Assembly: GCF_015353075.1 (NCBI RefSeq)
Contig: NZ_CP064187.1
Coordinates: 372,001 to 436,000 of the forward strand
Direction: 5' to 3'
Origin: Rhizobium sp. 007
GTDB lineage: Bacteria > Pseudomonadota > Alphaproteobacteria > Rhizobiales > Rhizobiaceae
Length of the DNA stretch: 64,000 nucleotides
Under the pieces are notes generated by a model. The model was not told where the DNA came from. It saw only the letters and a list, made by a program, of their open reading frames with translations, and did no database searches. The position numbers and the translations under genes were made by a program. Positions 16,671 to 26,531 of the stretch are shown here, piece after piece; within the stretch, counting starts at the first letter, position 1, and every line of letters starts with the position of its first letter.

Positions 16671-18167
16671 ATGTCGCTCACTTCCGCACTTAATACGGCA
16701 CAGGGCATATTCAACAATACAGGCGCTCAAAGCAGCGTCGTATCGAACAATATCGCCAATGCCGGCAATAACGATTATGTGCGTCGGCAGGCGATGCTCA
16801 CCACCTCCTTGAACGGCGCGCAGGTGGTCAAGATCAACCGTGCGCAGGAGGATGCTCTCCTGCGCCAGTACCTGAAGAGCAATTCTCAAGACAGTGCCCA
16901 GCAGACCCTTTTGAACGGCTTGGAAGACATCAAGTCCGTCATCGGCGGCAACGATTACGAGACGGCGCCCTCCACCTACCTTGCGGTCTTTCGTGACAAG
17001 CTTAGCGCGTTCAGAGCCGCACCGAACAGCACGATCGCCGGCCAGGGCGCCATCACGGCGGCGCAGGACGTCGTGAACTCGCTCAACAATGCGACCAACG
17101 CTGTCCAGCAGGTGCGGATGAATGCGGACAAATCGATTGCAAATTCCGTAGAAGAGCTGAATGAGCTGCTGGCGCAATTCGAGACCGCAAACAACGCCGT
17201 CAAGTCTGCCACGTCTTCCGGTGCCGATCCGTCGCAAGCGCTCGACCAGCGCGATGCCTTGCTCAAGCAGATTTCGGGGATCGTGGGAGTCACGACCGTC
17301 GCCCGCCATAACAACGACATGGTGCTGTATACCTCGGACGGGGTGACGCTCTTCGAGACCATTCCGCGCGCGGTGACTTTCAAGCCGACCCAGAGCTACG
17401 GCGCCTCCACCGACGGCAACGGCGTTTACATCGATGGCGTGGCGCTCGGTAAGGGTTCAGGCGGCACGACGTCGGCGCAGGGCAGTCTCCAGGCGCTTCT
17501 CCAGCTTCGTGACGAAGTCGCGCCGACATTCCAATCCCAGCTCGACGAAATCGCCAAGGGTCTCGTTGCGTTATTTTCGGAAACGAACACGGCCGGAACC
17601 AGCACGCTGCCGGGTCTCTTTACCTGGACGTTGCCGAGCGGGCTTCCGGGCGGAACGCCGACGACGGCCACGATCATCGACGGCATTGCTGGTTCCATCA
17701 CGGTCAATCCGGCAGTGGTGACCTCGCTGGGCGGCGATCCGATGAAGCTGCGCGACGGTTCGATCAACGGCGCCGCGTTCAATCAGAATACCGCTGCCAA
17801 CGGCGGCTACACCGCGCAGCTCGACAAGCTCTACACGGCCATGGGCGCCAAGATGGATTTCGATCCGGGCGCCGGCGTAATCGGCTTCAACTCGGCAACG
17901 GGTATCGACTCGAACGTCAGCATCATGGATTTTTCGTCTAGCTCGATCGGCTGGTTCGAACAGTACCGCAGCGACGCGAGCGGTGCCACGGAGAACACGG
18001 CAGCAGCGCTTTCGCGATCCGACGAAGCCTATTCCAACGAGACCGGCGTCAACCTGGACGAAGAGCTGACGCTGCTTCTCGACATCGAACAATCCTACAA
18101 GGCGGCGACGAAGATTTTGAACGCCATCGATGAAATGTTGAAGTCATTGCTGGATATAGCGAGTTAA
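16671..18167 (+). CDS. flgK: Hook-filament junction protein FlgK (HAP1)
   Basis: A 498-residue junction protein between hook and filament. It has the rod-like N-terminus (SLTSALNTAQGIFNNTGAQS, VVSNNIANAGNNDYVRR) and the C-terminal helical region (NETGVNLDEELTLLLDIEQS, YKAATKILNAIDEML) expected of FlgK. The length is close to the family norm. It is in the flgE-flgK-flgL run, with 3 bp to flgL. Confidence 0.95.
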   Translation: MSLTSALNTAQGIFNNTGAQSSVVSNNIANAGNNDYVRRQAMLTTSLNGAQVVKINRAQEDALLRQYLKSNSQDSAQQTLLNGLEDIKSVIGGNDYETAPSTYLAVFRDKLSAFRAAPNSTIAGQGAITAAQDVVNSLNNATNAVQQVRMNADKSIANSVEELNELLAQFETANNAVKSATSSGADPSQALDQRDALLKQISGIVGVTTVARHNNDMVLYTSDGVTLFETIPRAVTFKPTQSYGASTDGNGVYIDGVALGKGSGGTTSAQGSLQALLQLRDEVAPTFQSQLDEIAKGLVALFSETNTAGTSTLPGLFTWTLPSGLPGGTPTTATIIDGIAGSITVNPAVVTSLGGDPMKLRDGSINGAAFNQNTAANGGYTAQLDKLYTAMGAKMDFDPGAGVIGFNSATGIDSNVSIMDFSSSSIGWFEQYRSDASGATENTAAALSRSDEAYSNETGVNLDEELTLLLDIEQSYKAATKILNAIDEMLKSLLDIAS

Positions 18168-18170
18168 GCC

Positions 18171-19217
18171 ATGAAGAGCTCTTTTATTTCTAGTTCAGCC
18201 ATTCAGAACGCGATGCGATTGACGATCCGCCAGTCGCAGAACCAGATGGTCAAGGCTTCGATTGAAGCCACCACGAAAACCTACGCCGATATCGGCGTAT
18301 CGCTCGGCATCGACGCGGCCAAGAGCGTGAACTATGCGCGCGAGCTTGATCGGATCTCCTCGTTCAAGGACAGCAACTCCACCGTCAATCTTCGTCTCGA
18401 AATGTCCCAGAGCGGGTTGGCCGACGTGCAGAAGGCGAGTGATGCGCTGGTCAAGAATCTGACGGCGCTCAAGGGAAGCCAGGCATCGACAGCCATTACC
18501 GTTACTCTCCAGTCCTCGGCGGCGGCACTTTCGCAGCTCATGGACACCGGCAACATGATCACCGGCGGCGAATACCTGTTTTCCGGTGTCAATACGGACG
18601 TTCCGCCACTGACGGATCGCAGCGCCACCGTTGAAGCCGATATCGTCACTGCCCTGAACACTTACGCGACCGGGCTTACCAAGCCGGTCAGCGCCTTGAC
18701 GGCGGCTGAAATCGATACCTTCATGACCAGCACCGTGGAGCCGATGTTCAGCGCTGCGGCATGGACGAACCCGGCCACAGGCTGGTCCAAGGCCTCCAAC
18801 CAGAACATGACGAGCCGGATCAGCAACTCGGAAGTCATCACATCGTCCACCAACGCCAATTCCGACGGCATGCGCTACCTCGCAATGGCCACGGTGATGA
18901 CGAATGCGCTGATCGATCAGGGCCTTGGCACCGATGCCATGGACGCGGTTTCCTCACGCGCCATCGGCTATGCGGCGCAGGCGACATCCGGCCTCGTGAC
19001 GCAGCAGAGCCAGCTCGGCCTGTCGCAGGAGCGCGTCGAGAAGGCGAACGACGCTCTCGATGCCCAGGCTGCCATCATCAACAACAAGGTCGTGGACCTC
19101 CAGGGTGTTGACCCTGCAGAAGCTTCGACCCTCGTCAAGACCTTGGAAACGCAGCTCGAAACGGCTTACACGATTGTATCGAAAATACAGCAGCTGAGCC
19201 TCGTGAATTACCTTTGA
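18171..19217 (+). CDS. flgL: Hook-filament junction protein FlgL (HAP3)
   Basis: A 348-residue junction protein with flagellin-like ends. The N-terminus reads SSFISSSAIQNAMRLTIRQS with repeated polar helices; GGEYLFSGVNTDVPPL is the FlgL-type turn; the C-terminal region ends in helical coils (EASTLVKTLETQLETAYTIV, QQLSLVNYL). It is about as long as other alphaproteobacterial FlgL proteins. It starts 3 bp after flgK, and flaF follows after a 36-bp gap. Confidence 0.92.
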   Translation: MKSSFISSSAIQNAMRLTIRQSQNQMVKASIEATTKTYADIGVSLGIDAAKSVNYARELDRISSFKDSNSTVNLRLEMSQSGLADVQKASDALVKNLTALKGSQASTAITVTLQSSAAALSQLMDTGNMITGGEYLFSGVNTDVPPLTDRSATVEADIVTALNTYATGLTKPVSALTAAEIDTFMTSTVEPMFSAAAWTNPATGWSKASNQNMTSRISNSEVITSSTNANSDGMRYLAMATVMTNALIDQGLGTDAMDAVSSRAIGYAAQATSGLVTQQSQLGLSQERVEKANDALDAQAAIINNKVVDLQGVDPAEASTLVKTLETQLETAYTIVSKIQQLSLVNYL

Positions 19218-19253
19218 TGATCAAAGGCGCGCAATACAAAGAAGGATGCATGA

Positions 19254-19601
19254 ATGTATCAATTCTCTTATGCCGAGGTCATGCAAGACTCGGTGACCGA
19301 CGCGAAAGAGCGGGAGCGGCAAGTTCTCGACCGGTCAATCGAATTGCTCTCGCTGGCGCGCGACAAGGAAAAGTACAGCCGGGAATCCGTTGAGGCACTG
19401 TTTTACACCCGGCGTGTTTGGGTGAGTTTTATCGAGGATCTCAAGCATCCCGACAATCAGCTCCAGATCGAGCTGCGGGCCAACCTGATTTCGATCGCAA
19501 TCTGGATTTTGAAGGAATGCGACAAGATCAGGCGACGCCAATCGAGTAACTACCAAGGCATTATCGACGTTACCACCATCATCAGGGATGGACTTAAATG
19601 A
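19254..19601 (+). CDS. flaF: Flagellin synthesis regulator FlaF
   Basis: A 115-residue cytoplasmic protein of the alphaproteobacterial FlaF family ([20 protein letters not shown] at the N-terminus, then a helical domain ending in [16 protein letters not shown]). In Caulobacter, FlaF is needed for flagellin synthesis and works opposite FlbT. It overlaps flbT by 4 bp (ATGA), so the two are made together. There is no enzymatic motif. Confidence 0.93.
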   Translation: MYQFSYAEVMQDSVTDAKERERQVLDRSIELLSLARDKEKYSRESVEALFYTRRVWVSFIEDLKHPDNQLQIELRANLISIAIWILKECDKIRRRQSSNYQGIIDVTTIIRDGLK

Positions 19602-20047
19602 AAAGTACACTTCGCATTTCGCTAAAAGCCGGAGAGAGAATCTTCATCAACGGCGCGGTTTTGCGCGTTGACCGCAAGGTCGCGCTGGAATTCCTGAATG
19701 ATGTGACGTTTCTTCTTGAAAACCATGTTCTTCAGCCGGAAGACGCCACGACGCCGCTGCGCCAGCTCTACTTCATCGCGCAGATGATCCTGATTAATCC
19801 GGAAGGCAAGGAGCAGTCGACGGCGATGTTCCGCAAGTCGATCACCATGCTGCTGACCTGCTTCAAGAACGAAGAGGTTCTCGCCGAGCTGAAGCGCATC
19901 GATGGCCTCGTCTCGACGGGGCGCGCATTCGATGCGCTGAAGGCCATCCGCGCGCTCTATCCGACCGAGGACGGCATCTTGAACAACCAGGAAATGCACC
20001 CGGCGATGGTCGAGCAAATCCGCAAGGAGATCGCACCATGGCGGTAG
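19598..20047 (+). CDS. flbT: Flagellin mRNA regulator FlbT
   Basis: A 149-residue FlbT-family protein ([54 protein letters not shown]). In Caulobacter FlbT binds the flagellin mRNA leader and couples flagellin translation to hook assembly. Here it is encoded in the same locus as four flagellins that share a leader motif, which makes those leaders plausible targets (inference). It overlaps flaF by 4 bp and flgD by 10 bp. Confidence 0.94.
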   Translation: MKSTLRISLKAGERIFINGAVLRVDRKVALEFLNDVTFLLENHVLQPEDATTPLRQLYFIAQMILINPEGKEQSTAMFRKSITMLLTCFKNEEVLAELKRIDGLVSTGRAFDALKAIRALYPTEDGILNNQEMHPAMVEQIRKEIAPWR

Positions 20048-20463
20048 ACGGCGTTTCCAGCGTCGGCACGACGTCGACCACGCAGACTGCGCAGCAGAAG
20101 GCAACGCTCAACTACGACAACTTCCTGCAGTTGCTCATCGCGCAGATGAAGAACCAGGATCCGACGGATCCGATGGACGCCAGCGAGCAGATGTCGCAGC
20201 TCGCAAGCTTCTCGCAGGTCGAGCAGACGATCCAGACCAACACGAAATTGGACACGCTGCTCGCAAGCTCCAGCCTCACCCAGGCAGGCAGCTATATCGG
20301 CAAGTACATGACCAGCGCCGACGGCACCGTTAAAGGCACTGTCGCCTCGGTCAAGGTGTATTCCGACGGAATTATCGCGACGACGACGGACGGGAAGAGT
20401 ATTCTCGTGCAGGCGGGAATCACTCTCGCGGATGAAGCGCCGACGTCAGACACGTCGTCGTGA
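20038..20463 (+). CDS. flgD: Hook-cap assembly protein FlgD
   Basis: A 141-residue hook-scaffold protein. The conserved N-terminal domain is present ([40 protein letters not shown]) followed by a short C-terminal part. It is shorter than enteric FlgD (about 230 residues), having little of the C-terminal beta domains, as is common in rhizobia. It starts within the flbT 3' end and is followed by a 75-bp gap before fliQ. Confidence 0.93.
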   Translation: MAVDGVSSVGTTSTTQTAQQKATLNYDNFLQLLIAQMKNQDPTDPMDASEQMSQLASFSQVEQTIQTNTKLDTLLASSSLTQAGSYIGKYMTSADGTVKGTVASVKVYSDGIIATTTDGKSILVQAGITLADEAPTSDTSS

Positions 20464-20538
20464 ACTGACTTGCAATGAACGCAATAATGGTTCGGCTACT
20501 GCGGGGCGGACCGAAAGGCGATATGAGGTTGCCTGACG

Positions 20539-20805
20539 ATGAATGAAGCCGATGCACTCGACCTTTTTCAGGCGGCGATCTGGACCGTTTTGATCGCAGC
20601 CGGCCCTGCGGTCGCTGCTGCCATGATCGTCGGCCTCGTCATCGCGCTGATCCAGGCGCTGACGCAGATTCAGGAAGCGACGCTCACCTTCGTTCCAAAG
20701 ATTGTCGCCGTTCTCATTACCGTCGGCATTTCCGCACCGTTCGTCGGTTCCCAGATCTCCATTTTCACCGACATGGTCTTCTCGCGCATCCAGTCCGGCT
20801 TCTGA
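20539..20805 (+). CDS. fliQ: Flagellar export gate protein FliQ
   Basis: An 88-residue membrane protein with two helices (WTVLIAAGPAVAAAMIVGLV and AVLITVGISAPFVGSQIS) and the family motif ALIQALTQIQEATLTFVPKI between them. Together with FliP and FliR it forms the conical export gate. An in-frame start near 20539 follows ATGAGGTTG; GAGG provides the ribosome site. It is separated from flhA by 88 bp. Confidence 0.95.
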   Translation: MNEADALDLFQAAIWTVLIAAGPAVAAAMIVGLVIALIQALTQIQEATLTFVPKIVAVLITVGISAPFVGSQISIFTDMVFSRIQSGF

Positions 20806-20893
20806 GCTACCTTCGCGCAAGCTTCGCCGGTTAATTCTCGATCCGAATTGGGCAGGGCATACCTGCCTCCTCTCATGAAGAGACGGAATCGAA

Positions 20894-22981
20894 ATGGCGC
20901 AACCACCTGCACTCCCCCTTCCGAAATCTGCTCCGAGCCTTCGTGATGTCGGTTTTGCCCTCGGCATCATGGTCATCATCTGTGTGCTCTTCCTGCCGAT
21001 TCCGCCGTTTCTGATCGACTTGGGGCTGGCGTTTTCGATCGCGTTTTCCGTTCTGATCCTGATGGTTGCCCTCTGGATTCAGAAGCCTCTCGAATTTTCG
21101 TCCTTCCCGACCATCCTGCTGATCGCGACCATGACGCGACTGTCGCTGAACATTGCAACGACGCGCGTGATCCTTTCGCATGGCAATGAGGGACATGACG
21201 CCGCCGGCGGCGTGATCGCCGGTTTTGCAAGCCTGGTGATGTCCGGCGATTTCGTGATCGGTCTGATCGTGTTCCTGATCCTGATCACCATCAATTTCAT
21301 CGTCATCACCAAGGGTGCGACGCGTATCGCTGAAGTCGGCGCGCGATTCACCCTGGATGCGATCCCCGGCAAGCAGATGTCGATCGACGCCGATCTTTCC
21401 GCGGGCATCATCGACGAGAAGGAAGCGCAGCGCCGTCGCAAGGAGTTGGAGGAGGAAAGCTCGTTCTTCGGCGCCATGGACGGTGCCTCCAAGTTCGTCC
21501 GCGGCGATGCGGTCGCCGGCCTCCTTATTACCTGCATCAATATTTTCGGCGGCATCATCATCGGCTATTTCCGCCATGACATGCCGATTTCCGAAGCGGC
21601 CGACGTTTTCGTCAAGCTCTCGGTCGGCGACGGCCTCGTCGCCCAGATGCCGGCGCTTATCGTTTCCTTGGCGGCCGGCCTTCTCGTTTCGCGCGGCGGC
21701 ACCATCGGCTCGACCGACCAGGCCGTCGTCAATCAGCTGAGCGGCTATCCGCGCGCGCTTTCCGTTTCCGCCGTGCTGATGGCGGTCCTGGGCCTGATGC
21801 CCGGCCTGCCGACAGTCCCCTTCATGTTCCTCGGCGGCCTCATGGCGTTCGGTGCATGGTTCATTCCGAGGCAGATCGAAGCAGAGAACAAGGTCCGCCG
21901 CGAGCAGGAGGAAAAGAAGGTCGTTCAGACCAAGGAGCTCGAAAAGGACTCCGTCAAATCGGTCCTGCGCACCTCGGAAATCGAACTCGCGCTCGGCAAG
22001 ATGGTGTCGACACGCCTCCTCGGCGCACACCAGGAACTCGCCTTCCGGGTCGGCAAGATGCGCAAGAAATTTGCAACGCAGTATGGCTTCGTCGTTCCGG
22101 AGATCAAGGTCACCGACGATATCAGCATTCCCGAGAAGTCCTACCAGATCCGCATACACGGCACGACGGTGGCATCGAACGCGTTGCGTGTCGGCGAAGT
22201 GCTGGTCGTCACCGGCTCTGGCCGCAAGCCGCGCATTCCAGGAGACGAAATCCGCGAACCGGCTTTCGGCATGCCGGCGGTTTCCATTCTTGAGGCTTTC
22301 GCCGAGGACTTGAAACGCGAAGGTTTCCAGCCGATCGACAACGTCTCGGTGGTCCTCACCCACATGAGCGAGGTCATCCGCAACAACTTGCCGCAGCTTC
22401 TCTCCTACAAGGACGTGAAGGTTCTGATCGACCGTCTCGATCCCGAATACAAGAAGCTCGCAGACGAGATCTGCACCTCGCATATGTCGTATTCGGGCCT
22501 GCAGGCCGTCCTCAAGCTGCTGCTTGCCGAGCGCGTCTCGATCCGTAACCTGCATCTGATCCTGGAAGCCGTGGCCGAGCTCGCGCCGCATGTCCGCAAG
22601 ACCGAGCAGATCGTCGAGCATGTGCGGATCCGCATGGCGCAGCAGCTCTGCGGCGACCTGGCGGACAATGGCGTGCTGCGCGTCCTGCGGCTCGGCAGCA
22701 AGTGGGACATGGCCTTCCACCAGGCGCTCAAGCGCGACAACAAGGGCGAGGTCGTCGAATTCGACATCGACCCGCGCAGCCTTGAGGAGTTCAGCGAGCA
22801 GGCAACGAAGGTTATCCGTGAATTCATGGACCGCGGCCTGCCATTCGCCCTTGTCACATCGCCGGAAACACGCTCCTATGTGCGCATGATCATCGAACGG
22901 CTGTTCGCCACGCTTCCGGTTCTTTCGCACGTCGAACTGGCCAAGGGCATCGAGATAAAGATTTTGGGCTCTATTTCATGA
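20894..22981 (+). CDS. flhA: Flagellar export gate protein FlhA
   Basis: A 695-residue protein. The N-terminal half has about eight membrane helices and the FHIPEP-family signatures ([39 protein letters not shown] segment, [13 protein letters not shown] RGGT). The C-terminal half is the cytoplasmic ring domain that docks chaperone-substrate complexes ([39 protein letters not shown]). Length matches the family. The stop codon overlaps the fliR start (ATGA). Confidence 0.97.
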   Translation: MAQPPALPLPKSAPSLRDVGFALGIMVIICVLFLPIPPFLIDLGLAFSIAFSVLILMVALWIQKPLEFSSFPTILLIATMTRLSLNIATTRVILSHGNEGHDAAGGVIAGFASLVMSGDFVIGLIVFLILITINFIVITKGATRIAEVGARFTLDAIPGKQMSIDADLSAGIIDEKEAQRRRKELEEESSFFGAMDGASKFVRGDAVAGLLITCINIFGGIIIGYFRHDMPISEAADVFVKLSVGDGLVAQMPALIVSLAAGLLVSRGGTIGSTDQAVVNQLSGYPRALSVSAVLMAVLGLMPGLPTVPFMFLGGLMAFGAWFIPRQIEAENKVRREQEEKKVVQTKELEKDSVKSVLRTSEIELALGKMVSTRLLGAHQELAFRVGKMRKKFATQYGFVVPEIKVTDDISIPEKSYQIRIHGTTVASNALRVGEVLVVTGSGRKPRIPGDEIREPAFGMPAVSILEAFAEDLKREGFQPIDNVSVVLTHMSEVIRNNLPQLLSYKDVKVLIDRLDPEYKKLADEICTSHMSYSGLQAVLKLLLAERVSIRNLHLILEAVAELAPHVRKTEQIVEHVRIRMAQQLCGDLADNGVLRVLRLGSKWDMAFHQALKRDNKGEVVEFDIDPRSLEEFSEQATKVIREFMDRGLPFALVTSPETRSYVRMIIERLFATLPVLSHVELAKGIEIKILGSIS

Positions 22982-23730
22982 TTTCCGACCCGCAAGGGAC
23001 TGTTCTGGCGCTCTTCCTGGTTTTCTGCCGGATCGGCGGCTGTGTCCTTGCAATGCCAGGCTTTTCCTCGGCGCGCGTGCCGGAACTGCTGAGGGTCTTT
23101 GTGGCCGGCGGCCTTTCGATCGCCATGCTGCCGGTTCTTTGGGACACGGTTTATCCGGCCGTCAGCAATACCGGCGCGACCTATATCGGGCTCATCGTCA
23201 GCGAATCGCTGATCGGCGTCATGTACGGCTTGCTGGCGCGGCTCTACACGCTGGGCTTCCAATTCGCCGCCAGCATCATCGCCATGATGGTCGGATACAC
23301 CTCACCGGGTGCGGCAGATGTCATCGAGGATTCGGTGGAAACAAGTCTCTCCGGTTTCATCACCTTTGCCGGAATGATGATCCTCTTCATGATGGACTTC
23401 CATCACATCGTGTTCCGGGCGCTGATCGATTCCTACACGACGATGCCCTTCGGCGGCATTGCCGATATGCGCGCCAATCTGATTTCGCTCACCGATACGC
23501 TGCAATCCACGACCTACATCATGCTCCGGCTCGCAAGCCCGTTCCTCATCTACAGCATGATGTTCAACGTCTCGATCGGCTTCATCAACAAGCTGGCGCC
23601 GCAAATTCCCGTGTACTTCATCTCGACGCCCTACATGCTGCTTGGCGGCTTGTTCCTGTTTTATTTCTCGGTTGCTGCCTTGATCAGCCAGTATGCGCAA
23701 TCTTTCCCAAGCGTGTTCATCGGAAGGTAG
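22978..23730 (+). CDS. fliR: Flagellar export gate protein FliR
   Basis: A 250-residue membrane protein with about six helices, including [20 protein letters not shown] and [20 protein letters not shown] at the N-terminus and the charged [20 protein letters not shown] near the C-terminus, as in the FliR family. It overlaps flhA by 4 bp and is followed 3 bp later by a small coiled-coil gene. Its C-terminal neighbour FlhB is not in the window. Confidence 0.95.
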   Translation: MISDPQGTVLALFLVFCRIGGCVLAMPGFSSARVPELLRVFVAGGLSIAMLPVLWDTVYPAVSNTGATYIGLIVSESLIGVMYGLLARLYTLGFQFAASIIAMMVGYTSPGAADVIEDSVETSLSGFITFAGMMILFMMDFHHIVFRALIDSYTTMPFGGIADMRANLISLTDTLQSTTYIMLRLASPFLIYSMMFNVSIGFINKLAPQIPVYFISTPYMLLGGLFLFYFSVAALISQYAQSFPSVFIGR

Positions 23731-23733
23731 CGG

Positions 23734-24147
23734 ATGGCGGAGAAGACCCGTTCCGAAAAACTGAAGCGGCTCGTCGCAGTCCAGCGGCATCTGGAGCAGA
23801 TGGCGGAATACGACCTTGCCGAAACGAGCCGCCAGCGCGCCGAGGTCAACCAGTCGATCGACAATGTCGTCATGGCGCTCGGCTCCATGGATCCGGTCCA
23901 TCGTGCGTTTTCGCAAAGCTATGCCGACCGGTTCGAGCGGCTGAGCACCAAGGACAAGCAGCTGACCGGCATGCAGCAGCTGCACGAGATGCGCCTGCAG
24001 CGCGAGCGGGCCAAGGGCGACCGGCTGGAAGAGGGCATGAAGGAAGCCCTTGAAGCCGAACGGCGCGAAGCCGATGACAACGCGGTCTACGATGTCATCG
24101 ATCAGAAATTTGCAACACCAGCCTCCAGCAAGCTTCAAAAACCATAA
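23734..24147 (+). CDS. Small charged coiled-coil protein, FliJ-like position
   Basis: A 137-residue highly charged protein, mostly one or two long helices (SEKLKRLVAVQRHLEQMAEY, then RFERLSTKDKQLTGMQQLHE, then ERAKGDRLEEGMKEALEAER). No enzymatic or membrane motif is visible. Size, charge and coiled-coil character resemble FliJ, the export chaperone escort, but the similarity is one of general form only. It begins 3 bp after fliR and precedes flgJ, so a role in flagellar export is a reasonable guess. No other FliJ candidate occurs in the window. Confidence 0.5.
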   Translation: MAEKTRSEKLKRLVAVQRHLEQMAEYDLAETSRQRAEVNQSIDNVVMALGSMDPVHRAFSQSYADRFERLSTKDKQLTGMQQLHEMRLQRERAKGDRLEEGMKEALEAERREADDNAVYDVIDQKFATPASSKLQKP

Positions 24148-24178
24148 TCCCTACAACTTAATTTAGAGGATTGTGACA

Positions 24179-24733
24179 TTGGCTATTTCACCCCCGAGTG
24201 ATCTGGTCCTGGATGTTGTCAAAGCCGCCGACCCGATGGAGGTTCAGGTGGCCCAGGAGAAATTGAAAGCGAGCCGCGCGGCCTTTCGGGCAACGGGCCT
24301 TGCCGAGAACGGCGATGGCTTTTCTGCCAAGGTCGACGTGCTTGATAGCGCCACCGGCCTCGACAACGTCAAGAATCGCGCCAAGACTGAAGAGATTCCG
24401 GAAACCTACCGGAAGTTCGAGGCCATGGTGCTTCAGAATTTCATCAAGAACATGCTGCCGAGCGACAGTGAACAGGTCTACGGCAAGGGCGCTACGGGCG
24501 ACATCTGGAAGGGCATGATGGCCGAGCAACTCGGCAACGTCATCTCCGAAGGTGACGGCGTCGGCATAGCCAAGCAGATGTATAACGAGGCGCTTCGCAA
24601 GAAGGAAGGCGCCATCGTGAACGCGTCGGCGGACCAGGATGACCGCAAGGTCGCCTTCAGCATGATCGACGAATTCCAGCGCAAGACATTCGGCACGCCA
24701 ACGGCGGATGCCAAGATCAATAATGAAGCATAA
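24179..24733 (+). CDS. flgJ: Rod-cap protein FlgJ (N-terminal domain only)
   Basis: A 184-residue protein with the rod-binding domain of FlgJ (ETYRKFEAMVLQNFIKNMLP, GDIWKGMMAEQLGNVISEGD, GVGIAKQMYNEAL) and no C-terminal muramidase domain. I propose TTG 24179 as the start (MAISPPSDLVLDV) because AGAGGA lies 8 nt upstream; a GTG at 24173 is only 2 nt from it. The missing muramidase activity is presumably supplied by the transglycosylase at 13692. Confidence 0.88.
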   Translation: MAISPPSDLVLDVVKAADPMEVQVAQEKLKASRAAFRATGLAENGDGFSAKVDVLDSATGLDNVKNRAKTEEIPETYRKFEAMVLQNFIKNMLPSDSEQVYGKGATGDIWKGMMAEQLGNVISEGDGVGIAKQMYNEALRKKEGAIVNASADQDDRKVAFSMIDEFQRKTFGTPTADAKINNEA

Positions 24734-24744
24734 CCGAGGATAAA

Positions 24745-25116
24745 ATGGAAATCATCTCGAATGAATATCGTATCAAGTCGGTCCTCGGCCGCCTGGAAAT
24801 GATCATTGACAACGAGAACACGCGGATCGGCAGCGACCCGCAGTTCGATCTCAAGGTCTCGAATGCGCATAAGAGCCGCTGCCTCTATGAGCTGTCGATG
24901 CTCTTTCGTGATACGGATCCGGCCGAGCTTGCTGCGTCGCATCTGGAACAGCTTCACGGGCTGAAGCAGAAGCTGACGCTGAACGCCCGGCGCGTTGAGG
25001 CACATCTCGAAGCCGTTCGTGCGGTTGCCGACCTGTTGAAGAATGCCGTTCAGGATGCGGATGCCGACGGCACCTATTCCCAGGAACAGTTCGTCGCGCG
25101 TGATGCCGGATGGTGA
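24745..25116 (+). CDS. Small helical motility-locus protein, possibly FlgN-like chaperone
   Basis: A 123-residue, largely helical protein (SVLGRLEMIIDNENTRIGSD, RCLYELSMLFRDTD, then LKQKLTLNARRVEAHLEAVR). Its size and helical pattern resemble FlgN, the chaperone of FlgK and FlgL, but I see no diagnostic residue set. CGAGGA lies 4-5 nt before the start. It begins 11 bp after flgJ and overlaps the next gene by 7 bp, so it belongs to the same transcript. Confidence 0.5.
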   Translation: MEIISNEYRIKSVLGRLEMIIDNENTRIGSDPQFDLKVSNAHKSRCLYELSMLFRDTDPAELAASHLEQLHGLKQKLTLNARRVEAHLEAVRAVADLLKNAVQDADADGTYSQEQFVARDAGW

Positions 25117-25643
25117 AGCTCGTCCTGACAGGCATCTGGGTTTGCGCCATCACGCTTGCTTCGGTCTATTTCTCCGTGAAGCTGGCGACAGCGCCGGCCC
25201 CGCCGGCTGATGATTCGAAGCAGAGCCAGCTTGAGCTTGTGAAGGGCGAGACAATCACCGTACCGATCATCGGCGACGGCGCGGTGACTGGTTACTTCCT
25301 CGGCCGCGTGTCCTTCATGATGAACAAGGACACGGTGAAGGGTATGACCCTGCCGCTTACCGAAATGACCACCGACGAGCTTTTCACCCTGCTCGTCGGC
25401 AATAAGATGGTCGATATCAGCAAGCTGAAATCCTTCGACCCGCAGGCCTTCCGTGACGCGATCAAGAAAGGCATGAACGAGAAACTCGGCGGCGAATACA
25501 TTTCAGAGGTCATGCTGGAGCAGCTCGACTACCTTTCCAAGGAAGACGTCAAAGCCAACGCCTCCGGCCAGCAGAAGAAAACGGCCGATCCGGTCAAGAT
25601 CATCGAGCCCCCGCCACCTGAAGCTGCGAGCGCTGCCCACTAG
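25110..25643 (+). CDS. Membrane-anchored protein of unknown function at end of motility locus
   Basis: A 177-residue protein with one N-terminal membrane helix (LVLTGIWVCAITLASVYFSV) and a periplasmic domain. The domain contains TVPIIGDGAVTGYFLGRVSF, a hydrophobic-acidic ELFTLLVGNKMVD segment, and DAIKKGMNEKLGGEYISEVM, followed by a Pro/Glu tail (EPPPPEAASAAH). The single-anchor topology and the C-terminal GRVSF-then-helix plan are faintly FliL-like, but I would not name it so. It overlaps the FlgN-like gene by 7 bp, and its 3' end overlaps the convergent reductase gene by 44 bp. Confidence 0.6.
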   Translation: MVKLVLTGIWVCAITLASVYFSVKLATAPAPPADDSKQSQLELVKGETITVPIIGDGAVTGYFLGRVSFMMNKDTVKGMTLPLTEMTTDELFTLLVGNKMVDISKLKSFDPQAFRDAIKKGMNEKLGGEYISEVMLEQLDYLSKEDVKANASGQQKKTADPVKIIEPPPPEAASAAH

Positions 25644-26442
25644 TTTCGCCGGCTTCGTCTGCGCCGTTCAGGTGAAGCGCAAAGCCGGTTGCGCCCGGTT
25701 CGCCGAGCTCAGGGCGTAGCTGCATGCTGGGGATCAGATAGTCTCCGCCATTTTGCTGACGATAGGGGATAGGTGGGGTGGACTCGAGTGTGCGCATCCT
25801 CTCACGCAGGCGCTCGGCTGCAAGTTCGAAGCCGGCCTCATCCAGACCATCGACCCTGTAAGCCGCGAAAGGCGGAAGAACGGCATAGCCCGGGTAATAG
25901 AGGATCCCATGATTGATCGGGAATAGCAGGTCGTCGATCGGTCCGTTGACCCCGCGGGTCGAGTAATGTTCCTCCCAGCCGCCGGTAGTCACAATCAACA
26001 TGGCTCGCTTGCCCGCCAGAGCCCCTTCGCCATAGCGGTCGCCCCATCGCTTGTCGCTGTGCTCGCCGACGCCGTAGGCGAACCCATAGGCATAGACCCG
26101 CTCGACCCAGCCCTTGAGGATTGCCGGCATGCTGAACCACCAAAGCGGAAACTGGAGGATCAGCATATCGGCCCACAGGAGCTTATCGATCTCGGTTTTG
26201 ACATCCTCGGTCAGCGCGCCAGTTTCGAAAGCTCTCTTGGATGCAGCGACAGGTATGAACCGCGTATCAGTTGCCAGCGACGGAAAGTCGGCACGGTCGA
26301 TTTCGGATTTCCAGCCCTCGGCATACAGGTCGGACACGCGCACCTCATGGCCCTGGGCCTCGAGCTCCTTGATGGCAACGTCTCGCAGTGCCCCATTGAG
26401 CGAGCGCGGTTCGGGATGAGCGAAGACAAGCAGAACTTTCAT
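25600..26442 (-). CDS. NAD(P)H:quinone oxidoreductase, flavodoxin-like fold
   Basis: A 280-residue FMN-type reductase of the MdaB/NQO1-like family. The N-terminus KVLLVFAHPEPRSLNGALRD is the flavodoxin P-loop region, ILQFPLWWFSMPAILKGWVE is the signature before the active-site segment, and KRAMLIVTTGGWEEHYSTRG follows. Such enzymes make two-electron reductions of quinones, limiting oxidative damage. The start is ATG 26442; a longer frame reaches 26499 but adds unrelated residues. It is divergent from a LysR gene 95 bp away, its probable regulator. The last 44 bp overlap the convergent motility gene. Confidence 0.88.
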   Translation of the reverse strand: MKVLLVFAHPEPRSLNGALRDVAIKELEAQGHEVRVSDLYAEGWKSEIDRADFPSLATDTRFIPVAASKRAFETGALTEDVKTEIDKLLWADMLILQFPLWWFSMPAILKGWVERVYAYGFAYGVGEHSDKRWGDRYGEGALAGKRAMLIVTTGGWEEHYSTRGVNGPIDDLLFPINHGILYYPGYAVLPPFAAYRVDGLDEAGFELAAERLRERMRTLESTPPIPYRQQNGGDYLIPSMQLRPELGEPGATGFALHLNGADEAGETSGQRSQLQVAGAR

Positions 26443-26517
26443 GATCAGTGATCCTGTGAAGGTGAGAACTGACCCATAGGTAGACAGGGTTTGAATCATC
26501 CACTAGATGTGCGTAAT

Positions 26518-26531
26518 GCATAAGATTATGC
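26518..26531. promoter_or_regulatory. Palindrome between the quinone reductase and LysR genes
   Basis: GCATAA-GA-TTATGC, a perfect 6-bp inverted repeat seven bases before the LysR start codon and about 76 bp from the reductase start. It contains a T-N-A style arrangement typical of LysR operators. Position in a divergent pair supports an operator role. Confidence 0.5.

Noticed and set aside
20873..22930. A 685-codon minus-strand frame across flhA
   Set aside because: It is the mirror of a GC-rich, codon-biased gene, rich in His, Arg and Asp as such shadows are, while flhA on the other strand is unmistakable.
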